Below, piece by piece: positions 26,487-35,530 of a stretch of 64,000 nucleotides of DNA. The DNA comes from Nocardia nova (GTDB lineage Bacteria; Actinomycetota; Actinomycetes; Mycobacteriales; Mycobacteriaceae): assembly GCF_002933465.1 (NCBI RefSeq), contig NZ_PSZE01000015.1, forward strand, positions 62,001-126,000, written 5' to 3'. Both the position numbers and the translations under genes were made by a program. The notes beneath the pieces were generated by a model. It did not search any database, was not told where the DNA came from, and saw only the letters and a program-made list of their open reading frames with translations. Numbering within the stretch: the stretch's first letter is position 1; each line of letters starts with the position of its first letter.

Positions 26487-28145
26487 GTGACCATCACCGC
26501 CGCCCGGCGCCCACTGCCCCAGCCCACCTTGGCCAGTGCCGAGTTCTGGGCATCGGGCGCCGACGGCGCGCTGCGCATCGGGCACTGCCGCACATGTGCG
26601 CGGTGGACGCATCCGCAGCGCGCGATCTGCCCGCACTGCCGTGGCCGCGACATCGGCATGGAACCCGTGTCCGGCCGCGCCACGGTGGTCGGCTTCACCG
26701 TGAACAGCCAGCAGTGGCTGCCCGCACTGCCGCCGCCGTATGTGGTGGCAATCGTCGCGCTGCAGGAGGATTCGGCGGTCCGGCTGACGACCAATATCGT
26801 CGGCTGCGATCCCGCCGAGGTGCGGGTAGGCATGCGAGTGCGGGTCCGGTTCGAGCAGGCGGCCGAGGATGTCTGGCTGCCGCTGTTCGAGCCCGACCCC
26901 GAGGCACCCGACGAACCCGGTCCGATACCCGAGCCGGAAGACTATCGGTCCAGGCTGCGCCCGATGGCCTCGGCCGACAAGTTCGAGGACAAGGTGGCGA
27001 TCACCGGTGTGGGGCAGTCCCGGATCGGGAGGCGGCTGATGGTCGATCCGCTGTCGCTGACCGTCGACGCCTGCCTGTCGGCCGTGGCCGACGCGGGCCT
27101 GACCCTCGACGACATCGACGGCCTGTCCACCTATCCCGGTGCGGCGATGGGCGGCATGTCCGAGGGCGGCATCATGCCGGTCGAGGAAGCCCTGCGAATC
27201 CGGCCCACCTGGGTCAACGGCGGCGGTGACCTCCCCGGGCAGAACGGCTCCATCATCGCGGCCATGCTCGCGGTGGCGTCGGGACTGTGCCGGCATGTGT
27301 TGTGTTTCCGCACCGTGTGGGAGTCCAGCCATCAGGCACTGCAGCGCGAGGGACGCTGGCACGACGGGGCGGGCCGGGCTACGGGCATGATGGAGTGGCG
27401 GTTGCCGTTCGGGGCGATGTCGGCCGCCAACTGGATCGCCTGCCAGGCCTCGCACTACTTCCACCGCTATGGTGGCGACCGCGAGGTGCTCGGGCGGATC
27501 GCGGTGGGTGCCCGCACCAACGCGGGACTCAATCCCGACGCGGTGTACCGGGATCCGATCACCCTCGACGACTATCTGTCGGCGCGGATGGTGTCGAGCC
27601 CGTTCGGACTCTACGACTGCGACGTCCCGGTCGACGGGGCCATCGCGGTGATCGTCTCCGCCGCCGACACCGCCGCCGATCTTGCCAAACCGCCGGTGTT
27701 CGTCGAGGCAGTCGGCACCCAGATCATGGAGACCCTGTCCTGGGACCAGGGCACGCTCACCCACCTGCCGCAGTCGCTCGGACCCGCCGCGCACCTGTGG
27801 AGCCGCACCGACCTGCGGCCCGAGAACGTCGATGTGGCACTGCTCTACGACGGCTTCACCTTCAACGCCCTGTCCTGGCTCGAGGCCCTCGGCTTCTGCG
27901 AATTCGGGGGCGCACGCGAGTTCATCGGCGACGGCAGCGCCATCGCGCTGGGCGGACGACTGCCGCTCAACCCGCACGGCGGGCAGCTGTCCGCCGGTCG
28001 CACACACGGCTACGGATTCTTCCGAGAGGCGGTGCTACAGCTGCGTGGAGAAGCGCAAGGCCGCCAGGTCGCCGATGCGAAGGTCGCGGTCGTCACCGCG
28101 GGCGGCGGCGTCCCTTCCGGCGCAATCCTGTTGCGCAACAGTTGA
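26487..28145 (+). CDS. DUF35 OB-fold protein fused to thiolase-like (Ltp2-type) protein
   Basis: A 552-residue fusion. Residues 1-140 are a DUF35 unit: a rubredoxin-like zinc ribbon (Cys34, Cys37, Cys48, Cys51 in HCRTC and CPHC) and an OB fold (TVVGFTVNSQQWLP). From about 165 a thiolase-like domain follows (KVAITGVGQSRIGRRL ... LYDGFTFNALSWLEALGFCEFG ... NPHGGQLSAGRTHGYGF). The usual nucleophilic thiolase cysteine is absent, as in lipid-transfer-protein aldolases such as Ltp2, which need a separate DUF35 partner for retro-aldol cleavage of hydroxyacyl-CoAs. Here both parts are one chain. The GTG start at 26487 has AGGAG 8 bases upstream. Confidence 0.8.
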   Translation: MTITAARRPLPQPTLASAEFWASGADGALRIGHCRTCARWTHPQRAICPHCRGRDIGMEPVSGRATVVGFTVNSQQWLPALPPPYVVAIVALQEDSAVRLTTNIVGCDPAEVRVGMRVRVRFEQAAEDVWLPLFEPDPEAPDEPGPIPEPEDYRSRLRPMASADKFEDKVAITGVGQSRIGRRLMVDPLSLTVDACLSAVADAGLTLDDIDGLSTYPGAAMGGMSEGGIMPVEEALRIRPTWVNGGGDLPGQNGSIIAAMLAVASGLCRHVLCFRTVWESSHQALQREGRWHDGAGRATGMMEWRLPFGAMSAANWIACQASHYFHRYGGDREVLGRIAVGARTNAGLNPDAVYRDPITLDDYLSARMVSSPFGLYDCDVPVDGAIAVIVSAADTAADLAKPPVFVEAVGTQIMETLSWDQGTLTHLPQSLGPAAHLWSRTDLRPENVDVALLYDGFTFNALSWLEALGFCEFGGAREFIGDGSAIALGGRLPLNPHGGQLSAGRTHGYGFFREAVLQLRGEAQGRQVADAKVAVVTAGGGVPSGAILLRNS

Positions 28146-28182
28146 TTTCATTTCTACAGCACCATTCTGCAAGGAGCTTGCG

Positions 28183-29412
28183 ATGCACCGTCCGATGGAA
28201 GGCGTCCGAATTCTCGAGGTCGCCCAGTTCACCTTCGTCCCGGCCGCGGGCGCGATCCTGGCCGACTGGGGTGCCGACGTCATCAAGGTCGAACACGCCG
28301 AAACCGGGGACGCCCAGCGCGGGCTGGTGCGGGTCCTCGGGCTCGCGGCAGGCCGGGAAGGCTCCTCGTTCGCGCCGATCATGGAGGGCCCCAACCGAAG
28401 CAAGCGCAGCCTCGGGCTCGCGCTCGACAAACCCGAGGCCCGCCCGGTCCTCGAGGAACTGGTCCGGCGCAGCGACGTGTTCCTCACCAATTTCCTGCCC
28501 AAAGCCCGCCGCCACCTCGGCATCACCCTCGACGAGATCCGCAAGATCAACCCCAACATCATCTACGTGGCGGGCAGCGGATTCGGCAGCGAGGGACCCG
28601 ATTCGGAGAACGGCGCCTACGACGCGACCGCGTTCTGGGCGCGCGGCGGCAGTGCGGACGGTGTCACCCCGCCCGATGCGGACTCGGTGGCGTTCATGCC
28701 GGCCGGCGCCTACGGCGACAACATCGGCGGGATGACCATCGCGGGCGGTATCGCGGCGGCGCTCTACGGGCGCAAGGTCACCGGCGAACCGTCCGAGATC
28801 GATGTCTCGCTGCTCGCGGTCGGCGCCTGGGCGACGCAGTTCAATGTCAACCTGGCGATGATGAACGGCGGGCCGCAGGCCAAGGCCAAACAGACCAACG
28901 CCGCCCCCGGAAACCCCCTGACCGGCACCTACCGCACCTCCGACGGCCGTTGGATTCAGCTGTCGATGCTGCAGCCGACCCGGTACTGGGACGAGTTCTT
29001 CGGCGTCCTCGGGCGCAGCGACCTGGTCGGTGATCCGCGCTTCGACACGATGGAAAAGATCACCGCCGCAAAGGATCTGGTGGCCGCCGAGATCGCGGGA
29101 ACCATCGCGAAATTCCCATACGCGCACTGGTTGACCGAATTCAAGAAGATGACCGGGCAGTGGGCGCCGGTGCAGGACGGCTGGGATATCGCCAACGACT
29201 CGGCGCTGCTCGCCAACGGGCGCATCGTCGACATCGTCGACGCCGACGGGGCCCAGCAGAAACTCGTCGCGAATCCCGTGAAGTTCGACAACCAGCCGGT
29301 CCAGATGACCCGCGCACCCCAGTTCGCGGAGCACACCGACGACATTCTGCGAGAGATCGGCCTCGACGACGATCAGCTGATCGCGTTGAAGATCGCCGGC
29401 GCGGTCACGTAG
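28183..29412 (+). CDS. Class III CoA-transferase
   Basis: A 409-residue CaiB/BaiF-type CoA-transferase, which moves CoA between acids or acts as a racemase in related families. EGVRILEVAQFTFVPAAGAILADWGADVIKVEH is the family start (shown in part: ILADWGADVIKVEH). The catalytic aspartate is Asp147 in GAYDATAFWARGG, and the C-terminal small domain is present. AAGGAG lies 5 bases before the ATG. It is the last gene of the amidohydrolase operon, so it probably activates the operon's acid substrate or recycles CoA. Confidence 0.85.
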   Translation: MHRPMEGVRILEVAQFTFVPAAGAILADWGADVIKVEHAETGDAQRGLVRVLGLAAGREGSSFAPIMEGPNRSKRSLGLALDKPEARPVLEELVRRSDVFLTNFLPKARRHLGITLDEIRKINPNIIYVAGSGFGSEGPDSENGAYDATAFWARGGSADGVTPPDADSVAFMPAGAYGDNIGGMTIAGGIAAALYGRKVTGEPSEIDVSLLAVGAWATQFNVNLAMMNGGPQAKAKQTNAAPGNPLTGTYRTSDGRWIQLSMLQPTRYWDEFFGVLGRSDLVGDPRFDTMEKITAAKDLVAAEIAGTIAKFPYAHWLTEFKKMTGQWAPVQDGWDIANDSALLANGRIVDIVDADGAQQKLVANPVKFDNQPVQMTRAPQFAEHTDDILREIGLDDDQLIALKIAGAVT

Positions 29413-29450
29413 CGATGGATCGGGCCCGATGTCGGCGGTTCATCCGGCGG

Positions 29451-30200
29451 TCATCGTGCTTTCCATTGCGGGGTGCGGCGTTCGAAGAACGCTCGCACCC
29501 CTTCCTCGCTATCCTCGGAGGCGGTGACCACCTCGATCGCGCGCGCGGTTGCCGCCCAGCCGGTCTCGTCCGCGCCCGCGTACTGATCCGCGAGCGCGGC
29601 AAGGGTCTGGCGGACCGCGACGGGGGACGACAGGCAAATGTCCTCGGCGAGCACCAATGCCTGCTCCAGCGCGGCGCCGGGCTCGGTGACCGTATTCACC
29701 ACGCCGAAGTGGTGAGCCCGCTCGGCCGACAACCCGGCGCCGGTGATGAGTAGTTGTTTGGCGATCGGAAGGGGCAGGGTCCGGACCGCGCGGAACAACG
29801 CACCCGATGTCGCGATCACGCCGCGCCGCGTCTCGGGCAGTGCGAACCGGGCGGTGGTGGAGGCCACCACGAGATCACAGGCGAGCACGATCTCGAATCC
29901 CCCGCCCAGCGCGGGCCCCTCGACCGCCGCGATCAGCGGTTTCGTGCGCCGACGCCGGATGAGCCCGTATTCGCCGCCACGGTCGGTCTTCGCATCGCCG
30001 CCACTGGACAGATCGGTGCCCGCCGAGAACACCGAATCGGTGCCGGTGATGATCCCGGCCCACAGGTGGTCGTCGTCATCGAGCCGGTCGAGAGCCGCGC
30101 TGATGCCCTGAGCCATCTCGCGATCGATGGCATTGCGCTTCGCCTCACGTTCCATGTGTACGACGAGGATTCGCCCATGCACGGATTCGCGAACAGTCAC
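29451..30200 (-). CDS. Enoyl-CoA hydratase
   Basis: A 249-residue crotonase-fold protein: MEREAKRNAIDREMAQGI near the start, SVFSAGTDLSSGG, GPALGGGFEIVLACDLV (oxyanion hole) and LSAERAHHFGVVNTV. The GTG at 30200 has GGAGAGG 8 bases upstream. The segment GGEYGLIRRRRTKP is an unusual basic insert between the two oxyanion strands. It is the intact paralogue of the truncated gene at 3.3-3.9 kb. It is convergent with the CoA-transferase operon and lies downstream of an acyl-CoA ligase on the same strand. Confidence 0.8.
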   Translation of the reverse strand: MTVRESVHGRILVVHMEREAKRNAIDREMAQGISAALDRLDDDDHLWAGIITGTDSVFSAGTDLSSGGDAKTDRGGEYGLIRRRRTKPLIAAVEGPALGGGFEIVLACDLVVASTTARFALPETRRGVIATSGALFRAVRTLPLPIAKQLLITGAGLSAERAHHFGVVNTVTEPGAALEQALVLAEDICLSSPVAVRQTLAALADQYAGADETGWAATARAIEVVTASEDSEEGVRAFFERRTPQWKAR

Positions 30201-30324
30201 TGTGTTGTCCTCTCCGGGCGCGTGCGGCCGGGACAACCGACGCGGTTCGAACGTTTCCAGTCCCGGAGTCGCGATTGCACCACGCCCGGAATGCTGGGGC
30301 CGGTCGATTAAGCCCCGGGCCATG

Positions 30325-30346
30325 CTATACAACCTAGTTGCACTTG
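30325..30346. promoter_or_regulatory. CTAG-centred operator-like element
   Basis: TATACAACCTAGTTGCACTTGT contains CAAC-CTA-GTTG, a perfect 4-base-arm inverted repeat, 125 bases upstream of the hydratase start. The core AACCTAGT recurs at 33082 and 37109. Confidence 0.4.
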
Positions 30347-30456
30347 TGTACGTGCAGGCTGTGACGCGCGAGAGACGTTGCGCGAGTCGCGGATCCGGCG
30401 TCCCTGATGCAGCGGTTCAACCTGATGCGGTGCCCACGTCGTGGGACGAGCTCGAG

Positions 30457-31989
30457 TCACTGTCGCCGCGCCGGCGGAGTCCAGGTGGCGTTCAGGTCGA
30501 TGGTGTCCAGCAGTCCGGTCTTGAGGATCTTGTTGGTGGGTGTGCGCGGCAGCGTCTCGGTCAGGATGAGATATTTCGGGAGGGTGTGTTTGGGCAGGCG
30601 GGTGGTCATCCACTCGTAGAGCGAAAGTTCGTCCAGGGTGGAGTTCTCGATGACCTCCGCGGCGATCAGGATCTCATGTCCGGCAATGGAATCGGGGACG
30701 CCGATCACGGCGCAAGCGACGAGTTGCGGATGTTCGTCTATCACCGCTTCGACGGCGGTGGTCGAGATGTTCTCGCCCATCCGGCGAATGGTGTCCCCGG
30801 CTCGGTGCAGAAATTCGAAGTTGCCGTCGCCGTGCCGGATGACGATGTCGCCGGTGTGGTACCAGTCGCCGGCCAGCGCCCGCTGGGTCGCCTCCGGCTG
30901 ATTGAGGTAACCGACCATGATCATGAGCCGGTCATCGGGCCGGATCCAGAGCTCGCCCGCGACGCCGTCGGCAACGGGTTGTCCGTCCTCGTCGACTACC
31001 TGTGCCCGATAGCCCTCGCGTACCCGGCCACACCATGTATGTGCGAGATCGGGCGGGTCGCTGAGCACCAGAGGAAAGCCGACCTCTGTGGAGCCGTAGA
31101 GGTCGTAGCATGTCACGTCGAATCGCCGGGCGAATTCGGCGGCGAGAGCAACATTGTGACCTGCGAAGACGGCTTCGAGCGGATTGTCGGCGTCGTCGGC
31201 GCGGGGCGGCAGTGCCAGCAACAGCGGTGCGAGCAGAGTCGCTGTGGTGCAACCGAATTCACGTACATCGCCCATGGTGGCCTTCGCCGAGAATCGTTCG
31301 CGGAAGACGACCTGGCCGCCGGTGTCGCACATTGCCACGAGCGGACTGCGGCCGGTGACGTGGAACATCGGATGGCAGTTGTAGGTCACATCGTCGGGGC
31401 CCAACGGGATTCGGCCGGCCATCGTGGTGAATTGGGCCCAATCGAGTATCACGCCCTTGGCTGGTCCCGTACTGCCGGAGGTATAGATCACGCAGGCGAT
31501 ATCGGCCGGTGCGGGCAGCGGATCGAATTCTATGGTGGCGGCACCCAAGTTCTTCCACGCACCACGTTCGACGGCACGAATGGATAGAGCTGGTCGCGCA
31601 TTTCGGATGTGGTCGACGAATTCGGGCCGGGCCAGGCACAGTATCGGCGCGGCGTCGTCGAGGACATGGTCGAGGAAGGCGCCCTTCAGTTCGGGATTGA
31701 CCGGCACCTCGACCGCGCCGAGGCAACCGAGCGCGATCCAGATCATCGCCGCGTCGATCGAGGGCGGCAGGACGGTGGCGACCCGATCACCGGGCAGTAC
31801 GCCGAGGCCGCGCAGGTATTCGGCCCAGGCGCGCACCCCCTGCCACGTCGTGCCGTAGTCGGCGTGGTCGCCGGTCACCTCGTGCAGAAATGGGCGATCC
31901 GGCTGCGAGGCCGCGCGCGAACGCAGCTGCACCGGCAGCACCGATGCCGGGTCGGTTGCCTTGGATACCAACGTCGATGCAGCGGACAC
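30457..31989 (-). CDS. AMP-dependent acyl-CoA synthetase (CaiC-like)
   Basis: A 510-residue ANL ligase. The ATP loop is IYTSGSTGPAKGV, the adenylate motifs are YGSTEVGFP and GDWYHTGD, the hinge is AGDTIRRMGENIS, and the C-terminal lysine lies in RTPTNKILK. The sequence style (PILCLARPEF, HRAGDTIRRMGENIS) resembles carnitine/crotonobetaine-CoA ligases. GTG 31989 was chosen because GGAAGAGG lies just upstream and because the residues encoded from the upstream ATG 32022 are the shifted tail of an aldehyde dehydrogenase remnant. Substrate unknown. Confidence 0.8.
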   Translation of the reverse strand: MSAASTLVSKATDPASVLPVQLRSRAASQPDRPFLHEVTGDHADYGTTWQGVRAWAEYLRGLGVLPGDRVATVLPPSIDAAMIWIALGCLGAVEVPVNPELKGAFLDHVLDDAAPILCLARPEFVDHIRNARPALSIRAVERGAWKNLGAATIEFDPLPAPADIACVIYTSGSTGPAKGVILDWAQFTTMAGRIPLGPDDVTYNCHPMFHVTGRSPLVAMCDTGGQVVFRERFSAKATMGDVREFGCTTATLLAPLLLALPPRADDADNPLEAVFAGHNVALAAEFARRFDVTCYDLYGSTEVGFPLVLSDPPDLAHTWCGRVREGYRAQVVDEDGQPVADGVAGELWIRPDDRLMIMVGYLNQPEATQRALAGDWYHTGDIVIRHGDGNFEFLHRAGDTIRRMGENISTTAVEAVIDEHPQLVACAVIGVPDSIAGHEILIAAEVIENSTLDELSLYEWMTTRLPKHTLPKYLILTETLPRTPTNKILKTGLLDTIDLNATWTPPARRQ

Positions 31990-31998
31990 TCCAGCCTC

Positions 31999-32246
31999 TT
32001 CCTTCTCGTACTTCATCAGCATCGCACGCCGCTCGGCGGGCCGGCGAAGGCCTCGTGCGCCGTGCGTGCCGCCCGGTCGACCTCGGCCGGGCCAGCCAGC
32101 GGAATCTGCGCGTCCACCCGGGCGTCCACCCGGCCGTCGACGGCATTGATGTGCTGATGCACGCCGCCGGGTCTGGTCTCGATCCGCTCGGCGCCGATCC
32201 GAAGGTGTACGGCAGGCCTGGTCGCGTCAACTGTCTGACTGGCCAT
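31999..32246 (-). pseudogene. Aldehyde dehydrogenase, N-terminal remnant
   Basis: From ATG 32246 the product shows HQHINAVDGRVDA then DAQIPLAGPAEVDRAARTAHEAFAG, the usual start of an aldehyde dehydrogenase. It stops after 76 residues. The next expected segment, RPAERRAMLMK, appears in another frame directly afterwards, so a frameshift near 32037 and loss of the remaining ~420 residues are inferred. GRVDARVDA contains a short tandem duplication (GGGTGGACGC twice) not expected in the family. The remnant runs into the ligase ribosome site. Confidence 0.6.
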
Positions 32247-32290
32247 GAATTCGTCACTCGCTTCGCCGCGACCGGATATGACGACGCCAT

Positions 32291-32304
32291 CTTAGTTAGC
32301 GATG
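32291..32304. promoter_or_regulatory. TTAGTTAGCGATGT element
   Basis: AGTTAGCGATGT at this site is repeated exactly at 40243-40255 region in the MaoC-like gene promoter. It lies between the divergent aldehyde dehydrogenase remnant and the TetR gene, so it may be the site of that TetR protein. Confidence 0.4.
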
Positions 32305-32453
32305 TTGCGCAGCGCACAGTATTACGGACTCGAAGTGTCTGCAAGTAGCAAAATTCGACCACCGCCGGACGGCCGATGCAGTTGACTGTGATCGGTTGAT
32401 TCCGAACGAAAGCGCGGACTATTCGCATCGAGGAGAGAGAGGAGAGAACCGAC

Positions 32454-33068
32454 ATGGGCCGGCAAGCCACACCACTCGGACGCCCGCGCGACCCCGAGCT
32501 CGACGAGCGGCTCATGACGGCCGCACTACTCGAGTACGCCCAGCTGGGCTGGGGGGCATTCACCATGCATGGCGTGGCTCGCCGCGCCGGCGTGGGCAAG
32601 TCCGCGCTCTACCTGCGCTGGGCGAACAAGGAACAACTACTGCTCGACAGCGTCGAGTCGGTGGCGCCGACCTTGCGTGTCAATGTGGATACCGGCTCGC
32701 TGACCGGCGATTTGACCGTCCTTGCCACCGCATTGCTCGAACACTTCCTCGATCCGATCGGATGGGCGACCTTACGGATCACGATCGATGTCACTGCGGA
32801 ATTCACCGATCTCCACCCCTTCCAGCAACGCATCGTGAAGGCGCTGCGCACGTCGGCCACCGGGGCGTTCACCCGCGCGGTCGAACGCGGCGAGATGCCC
32901 GCGGAGATCGCCCACGAACCACTCATCGAGTCACTGCTCGGCGCGGTCCTGATGCACACGCTGTCACAGTCGGCAGCCGAGCGCGCCGACGCGCGCACCC
33001 GCCCCGGCGAGCATGTCGCCCCGCTCGTCGACGTGATCGTGCGCGCGGTCCGGCCGACGAAGAAGTGA
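32454..33068 (+). CDS. TetR-family transcriptional regulator
   Basis: A 204-residue TetR protein. GRPRDPELDERLMTAALLEY begins the HTH, with recognition helix residues in VGKSALYLRWANKEQLL; the ligand domain is of the TetR_C_11-like type with FLDPIGWATLRI. GAGAGGAGAG lies upstream of ATG 32454. It is divergent from the ligase, and the intervening region holds the AGTTAGCGATGT element, so it likely represses the ligase and hydratase pair. Confidence 0.8.
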   Translation: MGRQATPLGRPRDPELDERLMTAALLEYAQLGWGAFTMHGVARRAGVGKSALYLRWANKEQLLLDSVESVAPTLRVNVDTGSLTGDLTVLATALLEHFLDPIGWATLRITIDVTAEFTDLHPFQQRIVKALRTSATGAFTRAVERGEMPAEIAHEPLIESLLGAVLMHTLSQSAAERADARTRPGEHVAPLVDVIVRAVRPTKK

Positions 33069-33089
33069 CTGCACATGTATAACCTAGTG

Positions 33090-33427
33090 GACCAGGGCCC
33101 ATGAAGCGTTCGGACGCATCGACGTCGTGCTGTCGAATGCGGGCATCGTCCGGCTCAGCGACGGTCCCGACGACTACGCGCAGATCTGGCAGGACGTGCT
33201 GTCGACCAACCTCAGCGGCGGCTTCCACGGCGTGACCGCCGCGATCCCGCACCTCATTTCCGGCGGGCGGGGCGGCTCGATCGTTTTCACCGGATCCACC
33301 GCGGGCGTGCGGCCGACCGCGAACCCCAATACCGCCGCGCTGGCCCACACCGTCCAAGTGGGCCGATCAGGCGAAGTGGATCACCGGCGTTTCCCTGCCG
33401 GTGAACGCGGGATTCTCCATTCGCTGA
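33090..33427 (+). pseudogene. Mycofactocin-type SDR, internally deleted
   Basis: The reading frame shows AFGRIDVVLSNAGIVRL, then TNLSGGFHGVTAAIPHLI and GGSIVFTGSTAG, the middle of an SDR. Before this the cofactor-binding start is missing, and afterwards the catalytic Tyr/Lys region is deleted. The C-terminus ADQAKWITGVSLPVNAG is present but in another frame, ending at 33427. An AACCTAGT element at 33082 remains in front of it. The product is surely inactive. Confidence 0.65.
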
Positions 33428-33446
33428 ACCCACCCCCGGACGGCGG

Positions 33447-34190
33447 TCAGTACAGGCCGCCGTCCACCCGGATCAGCGATGCCGTGGTGTAACTCGACGC
33501 TGGACTGGCCAAATACAGTGCGGTGGTGACGATTTCGGACGGATCGCCGGGACGTCCCGCCGCGCTGCGGGTGGTCTGGCGCGCTTGCTCCGGCCAGGAC
33601 TTGGCGATATCGGTGAGGAACGGTCCCGCGGAAATGGTATTGACGCGGACCTTCGGTGCGTATTCGCGCGCGAATACCTGTGTGAGTGCGTTGAGCCCGG
33701 CCTTCGCACCGGAATACGGACCGAATCCCGGCTCGGGCATGATCGCCCCCGACGACGAGACATTGATGATCGAGCCGCCCTCGCCGGCCGCCATCCGCTC
33801 CCCCACCAGTGCGCACAGCCGGAACGGGCCCTTGAAATTGACGTCGACGATCTTGTCGAAGAGGTCCTCGCCCGTCCGTACCGACGACGGGGCCAGCGGC
33901 GACATACCGGCATTGTTGACCAGCACGTCGACCCTGCCGAACTCCGTGTACGCGGCCTCCACCAGCGCATCGATCTCCGCCCACTTGCCCACGTGGCACC
34001 CCACGGCGAGCGCTCGGCGGCCCAGTGCCGCAACCTCTTTCGCCACCGCCTCACACGCGTCGACCTTGCGACTGGTGATGACGACATCGGCCCCGGCCAT
34101 GGCGAACGCCAGCACCATCTGCCTGCCCAGACCACGACTGCCACCGGTGACGAGCGCGACCTTGCCGTCGAGTGAAAACAGATCCGTCAT
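33447..34190 (-). CDS. Short-chain dehydrogenase/reductase
   Basis: A 247-residue SDR: VTGGSRGLGRQM, NNAGM, and catalytic NVSSSGAI and GPYSGAKAGL. The residue pattern ITSRK after strand 2 favours NADP(H). The ATG overlaps the stop of the upstream acyl-CoA dehydrogenase by 4 bases, so the two are coupled. With the kinase-like gene it forms a three-gene operon. In the proposed 4-hydroxyacyl-CoA scheme it could reduce a 4-oxo or oxidise a 3-hydroxy intermediate. Confidence 0.8.
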   Translation of the reverse strand: MTDLFSLDGKVALVTGGSRGLGRQMVLAFAMAGADVVITSRKVDACEAVAKEVAALGRRALAVGCHVGKWAEIDALVEAAYTEFGRVDVLVNNAGMSPLAPSSVRTGEDLFDKIVDVNFKGPFRLCALVGERMAAGEGGSIINVSSSGAIMPEPGFGPYSGAKAGLNALTQVFAREYAPKVRVNTISAGPFLTDIAKSWPEQARQTTRSAAGRPGDPSEIVTTALYLASPASSYTTASLIRVDGGLY

Positions 34191-35491
34191 GCGAGTCCAT
34201 GCTCCTTCAGAATGTCGGCGTGCCGTGCGCGAGCGGCAGCGCGGCGCGTCGGAATGTGTTCGGAGGGAAACAGTCCCGCGGCCGGACGGTAACCCCTGAG
34301 CACCTGCTTGGCGACGGTCGCCTTGTGCACCTCGGTGGGACCGTCGGCCAGCGCCAGCGCGGGCACGCTGGTCCACCACTCGTAGAGCGGCAGCTCGGTG
34401 GTGACCCCGAGCGAGCCGTGGATCTGCACCGCCCGGCCGACGATGTCGTGGAAGATCTTCGCCATCGCCACCTTACACATCGCGATATTCGTGCGCGCCG
34501 CGCCGTGCGGCTCGTTGTCGATGATCCACGCCGTTTGCAACACCAGCAGCCGGAACTGGGCCAGTTCGATCCACGAATCCGCGATGAACTGCTGAACCAT
34601 CTGCTTATCGGCCAGCAGCTCGCCCTGGGTGCGGCGGGAAAGCACCCGCTCGGCCATCATGTCGAACGCGCGCTGACATTTGCCGACGGTGCGCATCGCG
34701 TGGTGCACCCGGCCGCCACCGAGCCGGGCCTGCGCCACCTCGAATCCCTGGCCGGGCCCGCCGAGGATCGCATCGCCGGGCACCCGCACATCGTGGTAGC
34801 GGATGTAGCCGTGGGTGCCCTCGTCGAGCTCCTCGCGATCGGGCATCACCACCACGTTGCGGATGATCTCGATTCCCGGCGTCTCGGCGGGCACGACGAA
34901 CATCGACATCCGGCGGTACGGCGATGCGTCCGGGTCGGTGACGGCCATGACGATGAAGAAGGCCGCGTAGCGCGCGTTGGAGGAGAACCACTTCTCCCCG
35001 CTGATCACCCAGTCGTCACCGTCACGCCGGGCAGCACAGACGAACTCCTTCGGGTCGGCGCCCGCCTGCGGCTCGGTCATCGAGAAGCAGGAGACGATAT
35101 CGCCGTCGAGCAGCGGCCGCAGGTAGCGCGACTTCTGTTCCGCGGTGCCGAACATGGCCAGGATCTCGGCGTTTCCGGTGTCGGGAGCGGCGGTGCCGAA
35201 GACGGTCGGCGCCCACATCGACCGGCCGAGGATCTCGTTCATCAGGGCGAGTTTCAGCTGACCATAGCCTTGACCGCCCAGCTCCGGGCCGAGGTGGCAG
35301 GCCCACAGGCCCCGCTCGCGCACCCGCTGCTGCAGCGGCTTCACGATCGCGCGAGCCGCGGCGTTACCGGTGTTGTAGGGCTGGCCGATATGCGGGAACA
35401 GTAGGTCCAGCGGTTCGCATTCCTCCCGGACGAACGTGTCCATCCAATCCAGTTGGGCCTGAAAGTCGGGGTCGGTCCGGAAATCCCACAT
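34187..35491 (-). CDS. Acyl-CoA dehydrogenase, ACAD10/11-like
   Basis: A 434-residue protein of the acyl-CoA dehydrogenase fold. SCFSMTEPQAGADPKEF and WVISGEKWFSSNARYAAFF are flavin signatures, and VQIHGSLGVTTELPLYEWW and ALADGPTEVHKATVAKQ the C-terminal ones. The opening DFQAQLDWMDTFVREECEPLD and the DGPTEVH end are characteristic of ACAD10/ACAD11 and bacterial relatives that act with a phosphotransferase on 4-hydroxyacyl-CoAs. The neighbouring upstream gene encodes just such a kinase. A standard dehydrogenase role is the alternative. Confidence 0.8.
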   Translation of the reverse strand: MWDFRTDPDFQAQLDWMDTFVREECEPLDLLFPHIGQPYNTGNAAARAIVKPLQQRVRERGLWACHLGPELGGQGYGQLKLALMNEILGRSMWAPTVFGTAAPDTGNAEILAMFGTAEQKSRYLRPLLDGDIVSCFSMTEPQAGADPKEFVCAARRDGDDWVISGEKWFSSNARYAAFFIVMAVTDPDASPYRRMSMFVVPAETPGIEIIRNVVVMPDREELDEGTHGYIRYHDVRVPGDAILGGPGQGFEVAQARLGGGRVHHAMRTVGKCQRAFDMMAERVLSRRTQGELLADKQMVQQFIADSWIELAQFRLLVLQTAWIIDNEPHGAARTNIAMCKVAMAKIFHDIVGRAVQIHGSLGVTTELPLYEWWTSVPALALADGPTEVHKATVAKQVLRGYRPAAGLFPSEHIPTRRAAARARHADILKEHGLA

Positions 35492-35530
35492 GTGCTCGAA
35501 TCCTTTTGTGTCAGAGGGAAGTGTGCGTGG

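Noticed and set aside
26403..28007. A 534-codon minus-strand open frame
   Set aside because: Antisense shadow of the DUF35-thiolase gene, which has clear domains and a ribosome site.
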